From Kiritimatiellales bacterium (GTDB lineage: Bacteria; Verrucomicrobiota; Kiritimatiellia; Kiritimatiellales; Pontiellaceae): a DNA stretch of 64,000 nt. The DNA lies in the NCBI GenBank assembly GCA_003246265.1, contig QKAU01000014.1:1-64000 (forward strand), written 5' to 3'. Shown one piece after another: positions 18,959 through 27,730 of the stretch (within the stretch, counting starts at the first letter, position 1; every line of letters begins with the position of its first letter). A program made the position numbers and the translations under genes. The notes below the pieces were generated by a model that did not search any database, was not told where the DNA came from, and was given only the letters and a program-made list of their open reading frames with translations.

Positions 18959-20113
18959 TTACCTTTGATGAGGCATACGAAATCGTAATGGGCAAAACCG
19001 TTGCCTGCGGCACGGAAACGGTGCCGCTTGAACGCAGCCTGGGCCGGATCCTCGCGCAGGATGTGCTTTCCGACATGGACATGCCTCCGTTCAACAAATC
19101 GGCGATGGACGGCTATGCCTGCCGGCGGCGGGATTTGCAGAACGTGCTTGCGGTGGTTGAAAACATTCCCGCCGGGACCGTGCCGCGGAAAACCCTTGGC
19201 GAAAACGAATGCGCCAAGGTCATGACCGGCTCCATGGTCCCGGAAGGTGCCGACTGCGTCATCATGGTGGAGCACACGGACGCCGTTTCTGGCACGACCA
19301 TCCGCTACCTCAAGGAAAGCACCAAAAGCAACATCTGCCGGAAGGGCGAGGACATCAAGGCCGGCGACCGGGTGCTCGCCAAGGGCGAGCGGATCCAGCC
19401 GCAGCACATCGCCCTGCTGGCCACGGTGGGGTGCACCCATCCGCTGGTTGCCATGCGCCCGAGGGTCGGCGTCATCTCCACCGGCACCGAGCTGGTGGAA
19501 CCCTCGGAAAAGGCGACCGGACCCAACATCCGCAACAGCAACGGATGGCAGCTGGCGGCGCAGGCGGAAGCGATGGGATGCATCGCGACGAACTACGGCA
19601 TCGCCGAAGACGCCGAGGACGCACTGGATGCGGTGATCAAAAGGGCCTTGTCGGAAAATGACGTGTTGATCCTTTCCGGCGGCGTTTCCAAGGGCGACTT
19701 CGACCTGGTTCCCGGCGTACTGGAAAGCAATGGGATCGAACTGCTGTTCACGGAAGTGGCGATCAAGCCCGGCCGCCCATCGACGTTTGGCATCGGCGAC
19801 CGCGTGCGCGTATTTGCCCTGCCGGGGAATCCGGTCTCCACCTTCATGCAGTTCAAGCTGATGGTACGGCCCTTCCTGTTCAACATGATGGGTCATCGCG
19901 AAACGCCCCGCGTGGTCCGGGCAAGGCTGGCCCGCGCCCTGCGGCTCAATCCCGCCGACCGCATTGCGGTTGTTCCGGTGCGCTTTGCGGCCGCTGACCG
20001 CGTCGAGCCGATCGAATACCACGGCTCGGCCCACATCGACGCCATGTGCCGGACGGAGGGGTTCCTGCTCTGCCCCTGCCGGGGCGCCACGTTCGCCGAA
20101 AACGAGGAAGTGG

Positions 20114-20130
<17 letters not shown>
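18955..20130 (+). CDS. moeA: MoeA, molybdopterin molybdenum/tungsten insertion protein
   Basis: A 391-aa protein of normal length. Domains in order: an N-terminal helix and MoeA_N with DMPPFNKSAMDGYA near residue 45; AKVMTGSMVPEGADCVIMVE; the MoCF-binding core with PRVGVISTGTEL and ILSGGVSKGDFDLVP; and a C-terminal beta domain. MoeA inserts the oxyanion into adenylylated molybdopterin made by the MogA-type protein, which is encoded three genes downstream. It is coupled to the MobB-like gene (ATGA) and overlaps moaA by 17 nt. Confidence 0.95.
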
Positions 20131-20911
<781 letters not shown>

Positions 20912-20917
20912 TCCGCC

Positions 20918-21373
20918 ATGAACGAGCTATCGCATATTGGAAACGACAACCGCCCTTCGATGGTGGACGTCGGCGGCAAGCCCCTCGCCCACCGCGTGGC
21001 CAAGGCAACGGGTTTTATCAAGCTGCAGCCCGCCACCGTCGAACTCATCGGCAGCAACGGGATCAAGAAGGGGAATGTGCTGATCACCGCCGAGCTGGCC
21101 GGGACCCAGGCCGCCAAGAAAACCTTCGACCTGATACCGCTCTGCCACCCGCTGCTTCTTTCCAAGGTGCAGGTGAAGGCCACGCTGCGGCAGGACGGGG
21201 TCGAGGTCGTCGGCGAAGTAAAATGCACCGGACAGACCGGCGTTGAAATGGAGGCCCTCACCGCAGTCAGCGTGGCCCTGCTCACGATCTACGACATGTG
21301 CAAGGCCGTCGACAAAACCATGGAGATCGGGAGCGTCGTCCTGCTCGAAAAGACCAAAGAGGAAGTCCTATGA
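20918..21373 (+). CDS. moaC: MoaC, cyclic pyranopterin monophosphate synthase
   Basis: A 151-aa protein of typical length. Signatures are SMVDVGGKP near the N-terminus, AAKKTFDLIPLCHPLLLSKV with the active-site His region, VKCTGQTGVEMEALTAVSVALLTIYDMCKAVDK, and a conserved C-terminal helix. With MoaA it converts GTP to cPMP. It follows moaA by 6 nt and overlaps the MOSC-MogA gene by ATGA (21370-21373). Confidence 0.95.
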   Translation: MNELSHIGNDNRPSMVDVGGKPLAHRVAKATGFIKLQPATVELIGSNGIKKGNVLITAELAGTQAAKKTFDLIPLCHPLLLSKVQVKATLRQDGVEVVGEVKCTGQTGVEMEALTAVSVALLTIYDMCKAVDKTMEIGSVVLLEKTKEEVL

Positions 21374-22299
21374 GCATCGGGATCGTATCGGTCAACCTTT
21401 CAAAGGAAAAGGGGACGGTAAAGCAGCCCGTTCCCGAAGTCACCTTTACCGCCGCCGGCATTGCCGAAGACGCCCACGCGGGAAGCGGGCACCGCCAGGT
21501 GAGCCTGCTCGCGCAGGAGAGCATCGACAGGTTTTCCGCCACGTCCGACCGCGGATTCCTGCCGGGTGAATTTGCGGAAAACATCACTACCCGGGGCGTC
21601 GACCTGACGAAGATCAACCTGCTCGACCGCTTCCGGATCGGCGAAGCGGAGCTGGAGGTTACCCAGATCGGCAAGAAGTGCCACGGCGATGGCTGTGCCA
21701 TCTTCAAGGAAGTCGGGAAATGCGTCATGCCCAAGGAAGGCATCTTCTGCCGGGTGCTCCAGGGCGGAACGGCCCGGGCCGGCGATGCGATGGAATACAT
21801 CCCCCATGCGCTCGACATTCGCGTGGTCACCTTGAGCGATCGCGCCTTCAATGGCGAATATGAAGACCGCAGCGGCCCGCAGATCAAGGCCGACCTCGAA
21901 GCGCATTTTGCTGCACGGCCCTGGAACCTGCAGTGCACGCTCGCCCTGATTCCCGACGATGCAAGGCAGCTGAAGGCAGTCTTGGGGAATGCGGTGGCCG
22001 AGAAGGCCTGCGCTGTTTTCACCACGGGGGGAACCGGCCTCGGGCCGCGGGATATCACGCCGGATGTCGTCGGGCCGATGCTCGAGCGCGAGATGCCGGG
22101 CGTCATGGAATATATCCGCGTGAAATATGGAGAAACGATTCCGTCCGCACTGCTCAGCCGCTCGCTGGCCGGAACCATTGGAAGAACGCAGGTCTACACC
22201 CTGCCCGGCAGCGTGAAGGCGGCAAAGGAATACACGGCCGAGATCCTCCGCACGCTCGAACACGCCGTGTTCATGCTCCACGGCATCGATACGCACTGA
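21370..22299 (+). CDS. MOSC domain fused to MogA/MoaB-type molybdopterin adenylyltransferase
   Basis: A 309-aa fusion. Residues ~1-140 form a MOSC domain (PGEFAENITTRGVDL, EVTQIGKKCHGDGCAIF, GIFCRVL). Residues ~150-309 form a MogA/MoaB domain (VTLSDRAFNGEYEDRSGP, VFTTGGTGLGPRDITPDVV, LPGSVKAAKEY). The MogA part adenylylates molybdopterin before metal insertion by MoeA. MOSC domains bind or transfer Moco or sulfur through a conserved Cys, for which CHGDGC is the candidate. The fusion makes the protein a bifunctional late-stage factor. It ends the first operon segment; the TonB gene starts about 100 nt later behind its own candidate operator. Confidence 0.9.
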   Translation: MSIGIVSVNLSKEKGTVKQPVPEVTFTAAGIAEDAHAGSGHRQVSLLAQESIDRFSATSDRGFLPGEFAENITTRGVDLTKINLLDRFRIGEAELEVTQIGKKCHGDGCAIFKEVGKCVMPKEGIFCRVLQGGTARAGDAMEYIPHALDIRVVTLSDRAFNGEYEDRSGPQIKADLEAHFAARPWNLQCTLALIPDDARQLKAVLGNAVAEKACAVFTTGGTGLGPRDITPDVVGPMLEREMPGVMEYIRVKYGETIPSALLSRSLAGTIGRTQVYTLPGSVKAAKEYTAEILRTLEHAVFMLHGIDTH

Positions 22300-22334
22300 T
22301 TTCAACCACATTGAACATGAACCAGCCCGGTATC

Positions 22335-22356
22335 GACATGCGCGGAGATGCATGTC
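22335..22356 (+). promoter_or_regulatory. Candidate W/Mo-island operator, copy 2 (AGATGCATGTC at 22346-22356)
   Basis: A perfect 7-bp inverted repeat, GACATGC and GCATGTC, with an 8-nt spacer lies 46 nt before the TonB receptor start. It has the same length, arm spacing and right half as 17822-17843; the left arm differs by one base (GACATG against GATATG). That base change leaves a G-U pair possible, so an RNA hairpin is not excluded. Confidence 0.6.
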
Positions 22357-22401
22357 AATGCCGGCAATAGGCGTAGTCAAATGACACATATAGGGGGAAG
22401 A

Positions 22402-24390
22402 GTGAAGCGATACAGGGGATATGCCGGAGCGCTTTGCCTGGCGGCGGTCGTTGCCGCTGCCGAAGAGGGCACTGCGGTAGAACAGGAGCAAACCACAAGT
22501 CCGTCGCGCGAGTACATCGGCGGGGAAATCGTAGTGACGGCCGAGCGCACGCGCCCGGTCGAGCAGGCGGGCACCACGCGCACGCTGGACGCCGAGGATC
22601 TGGAAAGGCGCGGCGCCCGGAACCTGTCCGATGCGCTGGGTACCATGTCCGGCATCTACACCCGGATCGGCAACGACGGCGTGGAGCGCATCGACATCCG
22701 CGGATTCCGCACTCGCCACGTCATCCTGCTGCTGAATGGCGTGCCGCTGAATTCCACCTACGACGCGCAATTCGATGCGTCGCTGCTCCCGGTGGAAAAT
22801 ATCGCCCGGATCAAGGTCGGCTATGGAAACCAGTCGATCCTTTACGGCAGCGGCGGGCTCGGCGGCGTGATCAACGTCATCACCAAGACCGGCGAACCGG
22901 GCCTCCACGGATCCGGAGAGGTGGAAGTGGGCGAAGGCGGACGCTACATCGGCCGGGCCACGCTGTCGCAGAGCACCGAAAAGGTGGATGTGTTCGTCGG
23001 TGCCAGCCATGCGCAGCAGGATCATTACCTGCTTTCGGACGACTTCGTGCCGACGGCCCTGCAGGACGGCAAGGAGCGCGACAACAGCGACTATGAACGC
23101 AACAACGTGCTGGGGTCCGCCACGATCCATCTCGAGGATGACTGGGCGCTGGGGTTCGTGGGCAACTACATGGTTGGCGAATACGGCAAGCCGCCCAGCA
23201 TCTATCCCCAGAACACGTTTGCCAGCAACCCGCGGTTTGCCCGCATGGACGACTACGAGGGCTTCGGCGGGCAGCTCACCCTGAACCGCAGCAAGAAGGA
23301 CGAGTTGAGCGTCCGTTCGGCCCTGTTCTACAACGAGCTGAGCGAAAACGAAAACGGCTACGACAACAACAGCTATTCGACCATTTCCGCGAACAGGAGC
23401 TACACCAGCCAGGCGGAAAACCGCTCCTATGGCGCCAACCTGCAGCTCGGCCGCCGGGTCTGGACCGATGCCCATCTTACCGTGGCCGGCATGCTCAAGG
23501 AAGAGCAGTACGACGAAGACCGCACCGACTACGGCAGCGGCGGTTCGGTGACGCAAACCCGCATCGATCGCCAGATCGAAAGCGCCATGCTGGGAGCCGA
23601 ACTCGAGCAGCAGCTGTTCGAGGAGTGGGTCCTGGTCGGAGGCATAAGCGGAAACTGGCAGGTGAACGACGACGGCGATGTGGACGCGGCCCCCAGCTAC
23701 ATGATCGGCACCACCTACGACCTGTTCGAACCTACCCTGCTGCACGCCTCGTACGCCCACCAGATCCGCTTTCCCTCCATCCGGCAGCTCTATGATGCAG
23801 CCGCAGGAAACCCGAGCCTGGCGAAGGAGACGTCCGAGAACTACGAAGCCGGGATCACCCAGATGCTGGGCGGGCAAACCAAGCTCGATGTGACCGGTTT
23901 CGTGCGCGATGTGGACGACTTCATTGAACGGCCGAACAACACGACACCGAACCAGAACTACGAGGAATACCTCTTCTACGGCGTTGAAACAACGGTCGAC
24001 AGCCAGCTGGCCGACTCCCTGAACGCCTATGCCGGCTACACCTGGATGCAGACCGAGGACCGGTCGCCCGGCAGTGGACGCGATGAACTCCAGTACCGTC
24101 CGGAACATGTGGCGCAGCTTGGCGCGGAGTGGACCGTCCTGAAGCACCTGATCCTGTTCGGAAACATCGAGTATGTGGCCGACCAGTACTACTACTCGCG
24201 GACCGCCCCGCTGCAAAAGGCGAAGCTCAACGACTTCACGGTGGTCAACCTGCGGGCCACGCTCGCCCTCTGGGATCCCCTGCACCTCCATGTCGGCGTG
24301 GACAACGTGTTTGACGAAAACTATGAAGAGTCCTACGGTTTCCCAAGAGAAGGGCGCACCTTCTATGCCGGGATGAAGGCCACCTTCTAG
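22402..24390 (+). CDS. TonB-dependent outer-membrane receptor, candidate tungstate/molybdate or metallophore uptake
   Basis: About 662 residues. I choose a GTG start at 22402, preceded by AGGGGGAAGA. Upstream in-frame ATGs at 22381 and 22348 lack a ribosome site, and the second lies in the operator. The protein has a signal peptide (KRYRGYAGALCLAAVVAAA), a plug domain (IGGEIVVTAERT as TonB-box region, DIRGFRTRHVILLLNGVPLN, ILYGSGGLGGVINVITKTG) and a 22-strand-type barrel ending in Phe (FYAGMKATF). TonB receptors import siderophores, cobalamin and other ligands. Here the location between Moco genes and an ABC importer, plus the island motif, points to W or Mo uptake, free or chelated. It is followed by a hairpin and then by six overlapping genes. 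Confidence 0.85.
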   Translation: MKRYRGYAGALCLAAVVAAAEEGTAVEQEQTTSPSREYIGGEIVVTAERTRPVEQAGTTRTLDAEDLERRGARNLSDALGTMSGIYTRIGNDGVERIDIRGFRTRHVILLLNGVPLNSTYDAQFDASLLPVENIARIKVGYGNQSILYGSGGLGGVINVITKTGEPGLHGSGEVEVGEGGRYIGRATLSQSTEKVDVFVGASHAQQDHYLLSDDFVPTALQDGKERDNSDYERNNVLGSATIHLEDDWALGFVGNYMVGEYGKPPSIYPQNTFASNPRFARMDDYEGFGGQLTLNRSKKDELSVRSALFYNELSENENGYDNNSYSTISANRSYTSQAENRSYGANLQLGRRVWTDAHLTVAGMLKEEQYDEDRTDYGSGGSVTQTRIDRQIESAMLGAELEQQLFEEWVLVGGISGNWQVNDDGDVDAAPSYMIGTTYDLFEPTLLHASYAHQIRFPSIRQLYDAAAGNPSLAKETSENYEAGITQMLGGQTKLDVTGFVRDVDDFIERPNNTTPNQNYEEYLFYGVETTVDSQLADSLNAYAGYTWMQTEDRSPGSGRDELQYRPEHVAQLGAEWTVLKHLILFGNIEYVADQYYYSRTAPLQKAKLNDFTVVNLRATLALWDPLHLHVGVDNVFDENYEESYGFPREGRTFYAGMKATF

Positions 24391-24402
24391 CCATACACCG
24401 CC

Positions 24403-24429
24403 CTTCCCCGCATCCGCAGTGCGGGGAAG
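24403..24429 (+). terminator. Hairpin after the TonB receptor gene (no U-tract)
   Basis: CTTCCCCGCA at 24403-24412 pairs perfectly with TGCGGGGAAG at 24420-24429 over a 7-nt loop. No run of T follows, so it may attenuate or stabilise the transcript rather than end it. The next gene starts 28 nt later, and its products probably need to be made with the receptor. Confidence 0.4.
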
Positions 24430-24456
24430 CGGCATTCAACATGGGAAGAGATCGGC

Positions 24457-25191
24457 ATGAAACTCCTGATCTGCATCGACGACACCGACAATCTGGAAAG
24501 CCGCGGCACCGGCGAGCTGGCCGAGCTGATGATCGGCCAGATCGAAACGGCTGGCTGGGGAAGATGCAGCGCCATTACCCGGCACCAACTGCTGGTCCAT
24601 GACGACATCCCCTACACCTCGCACAACAGTTCCATGTGCTTTCACGTGGAATTGAGCGATCCGGCCTGCCTGGATGCGCTGATGCGACAGGCGCGGCACA
24701 TCCTGGAAACGGAAAGCGCGGAAGGCTCGGACCCCGGGCTCGCCATTGCCGTGCTCGCACCCTCTGCCCGATCGGAGAGACTGGTCGAATTCGGACACCG
24801 GGCGAAGCAGGAAGTGCTGACGAAGGAAGCGGCCTATGCGCTGGCGGTCGAACAGAACGTGCACCTTTCGGAGCACGGTGGCACCGGCCAGGGCGTCATC
24901 GGGGCGTTGGCCGGCATAGGCCTGCGCATGAGCGGAAGCGACGGACGCGTCAAAGGCCGCCTGAACCTGGGCGCCCCCGGCGCCGTACTCGCCGTCGCCG
25001 AGCTGCTGGCGCATCCGCAGATCGACGCGGTCCAGGATCTTGGCGGCGACCCGCTCCCCCCCGGACAGCACATACTGCTTGGCGACAAGGTCAAGACCGT
25101 CTGGCTCGACCACCAGGCCGTGCTGCTGGTCTACCGAGGGACCGATGGACGCTGGAAGACGTGTGAACGGCAGCAGCTGAGGACCTACTGA
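24457..25191 (+). CDS. TiaS-like DDTDN-domain protein (stand-alone TCKD-type), role in import operon unknown
   Basis: A 244-aa protein starting MKLLICIDDTDNLESRGTG. The IDDTDN motif and the following fold resemble the N-terminal kinase-like (TCKD) domain of archaeal tRNA-Ile2 agmatinylcytidine synthetase TiaS. The zinc ribbon and tRNA-binding regions of TiaS are not visible, and a bacterium with TilS would not need TiaS. Other readable blocks are HDDIPYTSHNSSMCFHVEL and EHGGTGQGVIGALAGIGLRMSGSDGR, which look like a conserved ligand site. It is the first gene of a chain whose members all overlap: TiaS-like, Cys-rich, Ig-like, FecCD permease, ATPase, SBP. An ATP-dependent cytosolic step in metal or cofactor handling is an inference. 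Confidence 0.6.
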   Translation: MKLLICIDDTDNLESRGTGELAELMIGQIETAGWGRCSAITRHQLLVHDDIPYTSHNSSMCFHVELSDPACLDALMRQARHILETESAEGSDPGLAIAVLAPSARSERLVEFGHRAKQEVLTKEAAYALAVEQNVHLSEHGGTGQGVIGALAGIGLRMSGSDGRVKGRLNLGAPGAVLAVAELLAHPQIDAVQDLGGDPLPPGQHILLGDKVKTVWLDHQAVLLVYRGTDGRWKTCERQQLRTY

Positions 25192-25376
25192 TGGAACGTA
25201 GCCTCGACCACGACGACTACCCCGCCGCCGCGGCCCGCGCCCGGTCGTGCGGCGCCTTCATCCCCGACGATGAAGACGAATGGGCGGCCGACGAACCGTG
25301 CTCCTGCTTCAACTGCCGGAGCCGCCGCTGGACTCCGACCGCCGCAACCTGCATGAAACCAGGAATGGCACCATGA
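25191..25376 (+). CDS. 61-aa Cys-rich small protein
   Basis: No named family is recognised. The start ATG shares one base with the previous stop (TGATG, 25189-25193) and the stop overlaps the next start by ATGA (25373-25376). This double coupling supports a real gene. The protein is acidic in the middle (PDDEDEWAADEP) with five Cys, in RSCGAF, EPCSCFNCRSRRW and TCMK; C-x-C-x2-C could hold a metal. It has no signal peptide. It may be a small metal-binding accessory of the adjacent import system. Confidence 0.6.
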   Translation: MERSLDHDDYPAAAARARSCGAFIPDDEDEWAADEPCSCFNCRSRRWTPTAATCMKPGMAP

Positions 25377-25885
25377 GGCTTCTTTCCCACATCGCGGCCC
25401 TTGCGCTCCTCTCCATTTCCGCAGGGGCCGGAAGCGGCCAGGACATGCCCCTCGCCCTGGAATCCTCGACCGTGGTCCACGGCGAAACCGAAGTGGAGAC
25501 CGGCCGGGAGATCAAGCTGGTCTTCAGCAAGAATATTTCCAACATCGCGGTCCGGGACAACAACCTCGGCTGTTTCACCCTCACGGATTCCGCCGGAGCC
25601 GCCGTCCCGGCCGAAATCGTCCTGTTCGACGACCAGCTCGAGCGGGAGCGGCGCAACGACGTGGTGATCAAACCCGCGGCGATGAAGGAGGCCGAATGCT
25701 ACAGACTGACCGTCAGCACCAACCTGACGGCGAAAAACGGCGCAAACCTTCCGGAAGAACTGGTGGTCGTTTTTTCAACACCAGGATATGAAGACAAGCG
25801 GAGCTCCGCGCTTCTGTTGATCGCCCCGGCCGCCATGGCCATCATTGCGGCGTGGATTCTGACAAAGAGGCGCCATGCCGACTAG
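25373..25885 (+). CDS. Membrane-anchored periplasmic protein with bacterial Ig-like (Big_5/SbsA-type) domain
   Basis: A 170-aa protein. The signal peptide MRLLSHIAALALLSISAGAGSG is followed by one Ig-like sandwich of ~110 residues (ETGREIKLVFSKNISNIAV ... CYRLTVSTNLTAKNG...VVFSTPG). A single C-terminal membrane helix (SALLLIAPAAMAIIAAWIL) ends in a positive tail TKRRHAD. I choose the ATG at 25373 for its ATGA overlap with the gene before; the frame is open upstream to 25280. It overlaps the permease gene by 11 nt. A periplasmic docking or scaffold role for the importer is plausible but unproven. Confidence 0.7.
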   Translation: MRLLSHIAALALLSISAGAGSGQDMPLALESSTVVHGETEVETGREIKLVFSKNISNIAVRDNNLGCFTLTDSAGAAVPAEIVLFDDQLERERRNDVVIKPAAMKEAECYRLTVSTNLTAKNGANLPEELVVVFSTPGYEDKRSSALLLIAPAAMAIIAAWILTKRRHAD

Positions 25886-26894
25886 GAAACAGTCCGTACC
25901 GACCGCCGCGCTGGGCATCCTCATGCCGATACTGCTCATCGGCCTGTCCCTTTTCATCGGACGGTACGACCTCGCGCCGGGCGACATTCTGTCCATCCTG
26001 TTCCAACCCGGCCACTGGATGAGCGATCCCGACCGGGCCATCGAGTATTCGCTGGTCCATGAAATCCGGCTGCCGCGCGCGCTGCTGGCCTTCATGGTGG
26101 GCGGTGCGCTTTCGGTCAGCGGCGGGGCCCTGCAGGGTCTGTTCCGCAATCCGCTGGTCGATTCCGGCATGCTTGGCGTCAGCACGGGCGCGGGCTTCGG
26201 CGCCTGCCTCGGAATCGTCCTGTTCCAAAACGCCTTCATGGTCTATGCGCTGGCCTTTTGCTTCGGCCTGCTGGCGGTGGTCCTCAGCTACCTCGCCGGC
26301 AGGATCTACGACACCGCCCCGACGGTGACCCTGGTCCTCGGCGGCGTGGTGATCTCCTCCATCTTCAGTGCGCTGATCTCGTTCATGAAATTCGTGGCCG
26401 ACCCGATGGAAAAGCTGCCGACCATCACCTTCTGGCTGATGGGCAGCTTGAGCCGCGCCAATTTCCAGGAGATGTTCGTGGCGCTCATCCCGATCCTGCT
26501 CGGCGTTGCGGGCATCATGCTGGTCCGCTGGCGGATCAACGTGCTTTCCCTCGGCGAAAGGGAGGCGCGCGCGCTGGGCGTGGATACGCGACTCTGCCGC
26601 ATCCTGCTGATTGCCTGCACCTCGGTTGCGACGGCCGGGGCCGTCTGCGTCAGCGGCACGATCGGATGGATCGGCCTGATCATCCCGCACATGGTCCGCC
26701 TGCTGGTCGGCAACGACAACCGCGTCCTGCTGCCGCTCAGTCTTTCGTTCGGCGGTTGCTTTCTGATCCTGATCGACCTGATTGCGCGCAGCATCGCCGA
26801 CACGGAGATACCGATCGGCGTGCTGACCGCCCTCGTGGGCGGCCCCTTCTTCATCGTGATCCTCAAGCGCACCAAGGGCGGAGGGAGCTGGTAA
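25875..26894 (+). CDS. FecCD/BtuC-type ABC transporter permease, probable W/Mo importer
   Basis: A 339-aa polytopic protein of the FecCD family. Signatures are EIRLPRALLAFMVGGALSVSGGALQGLFRNPLVDSGMLGVSTGAGFGA, then LGEREARALGVDT (the coupling helix contacting the ATPase), and GTIGWIGLIIPHMVRLLVGNDNR. This family carries cobalamin, haem and siderophores. One characterised branch (Haemophilus MolB) carries molybdate and tungstate, a precedent for the function proposed here. The stop overlaps the ATPase start (TAATG at 26892-26896). Confidence 0.9.
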   Translation: MPTRKQSVPTAALGILMPILLIGLSLFIGRYDLAPGDILSILFQPGHWMSDPDRAIEYSLVHEIRLPRALLAFMVGGALSVSGGALQGLFRNPLVDSGMLGVSTGAGFGACLGIVLFQNAFMVYALAFCFGLLAVVLSYLAGRIYDTAPTVTLVLGGVVISSIFSALISFMKFVADPMEKLPTITFWLMGSLSRANFQEMFVALIPILLGVAGIMLVRWRINVLSLGEREARALGVDTRLCRILLIACTSVATAGAVCVSGTIGWIGLIIPHMVRLLVGNDNRVLLPLSLSFGGCFLILIDLIARSIADTEIPIGVLTALVGGPFFIVILKRTKGGGSW

Positions 26895-27730
26895 TGTCCG
26901 TGCTGCAGGTGGAAAAACTAACCTTCGCCTACGGCGAAAACCAGGTGCTCCGGGGAATCGACTTCCAGGTGGGCCCGGGCGAAATCTTCTGCATCTTCGG
27001 CACCAACGGCTGCGGCAAAACCACCCTGCTCGACTGCATTCTCGGCCTCAACACGCCGGACTGCGGCCGTATCGCCATCAACCGAAATCCGGCTAAGGCA
27101 CTCTCCCCGGCCATGACGGCCCGGCAGGTCGCCTATGTGTCGCAGAAAAGCGACCGGACCTTCCCCTACACCGTTCTCGAAATCGTGCTGATGGGGCGCA
27201 CCGCCTACACGGGCCTGTTTTCCTCCCCCGGCAAGGCGGATGTGGAGATGGCCGAAGCCGCGCTCGAAAGCGTCGGCATGCAGGACTTCAGCCGCCGGAT
27301 ATTCACCCGGCTGAGCGGAGGCGAAACCCAGCTCGTCAAGATTGCGCGGGCCCTTGCCCAGGAGACGCCGCTGATTCTCTTCGATGAACCGACCACCCAC
27401 CTCGACTTCCGGCACGAACTGAACATCATCCAGCACATCATGAAGGTCGTCCGGGAAAAGGGCGTTTCCGTCGTCATGGCCACCCACGCGCCGAACCATG
27501 CCTTCTTCTTCGAAAGCCACGGGATGCCGACCCGCGTGGCACTGATGCAGGACGGCCGGTTCGGCGCCATCGGCACGCCATCCGAGGTGCTGACGCCCAC
27601 CAACATGGCCAAGGTCTTCAAGGTCGTCACCAAGCGTTTCAACAACGAAGAAGGCGACATGCTTCACCAGTTCCTGATGCCCGTCGACTTTTGCGAACCC
27701 CATGAAGACCCGAACCCTCCACAGCCTTAA
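26894..27730 (+). CDS. ABC transporter ATPase of the FecE/BtuD type
   Basis: A 278-aa ATPase with Walker A GTNGCGKTT, Q-loop in VAYVSQKSD, signature RLSGGETQLVKIARALAQ, Walker B PLILFDEPTTHLD and H-loop VVMATHAPNH. The start is the ATG at 26894 because of the TAATG junction with the permease stop; the frame is open far upstream only as a by-product of GC-rich coding. The C-terminus extends ~30 residues past the usual end (DMLHQFLMPVDFCEPHEDPN), and the last 29 nt overlap the binding-protein gene. Confidence 0.95.
   Translation: MSVLQVEKLTFAYGENQVLRGIDFQVGPGEIFCIFGTNGCGKTTLLDCILGLNTPDCGRIAINRNPAKALSPAMTARQVAYVSQKSDRTFPYTVLEIVLMGRTAYTGLFSSPGKADVEMAEAALESVGMQDFSRRIFTRLSGGETQLVKIARALAQETPLILFDEPTTHLDFRHELNIIQHIMKVVREKGVSVVMATHAPNHAFFFESHGMPTRVALMQDGRFGAIGTPSEVLTPTNMAKVFKVVTKRFNNEEGDMLHQFLMPVDFCEPHEDPNPPQP

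Noticed and set aside
21400..24435. Very long open frame (about 1011 codons) on the minus strand opposite MOSC-MogA and the TonB receptor
   Set aside because: It is antisense to well-supported genes, has no recognisable domains, and is a typical by-product of GC-rich codon usage.
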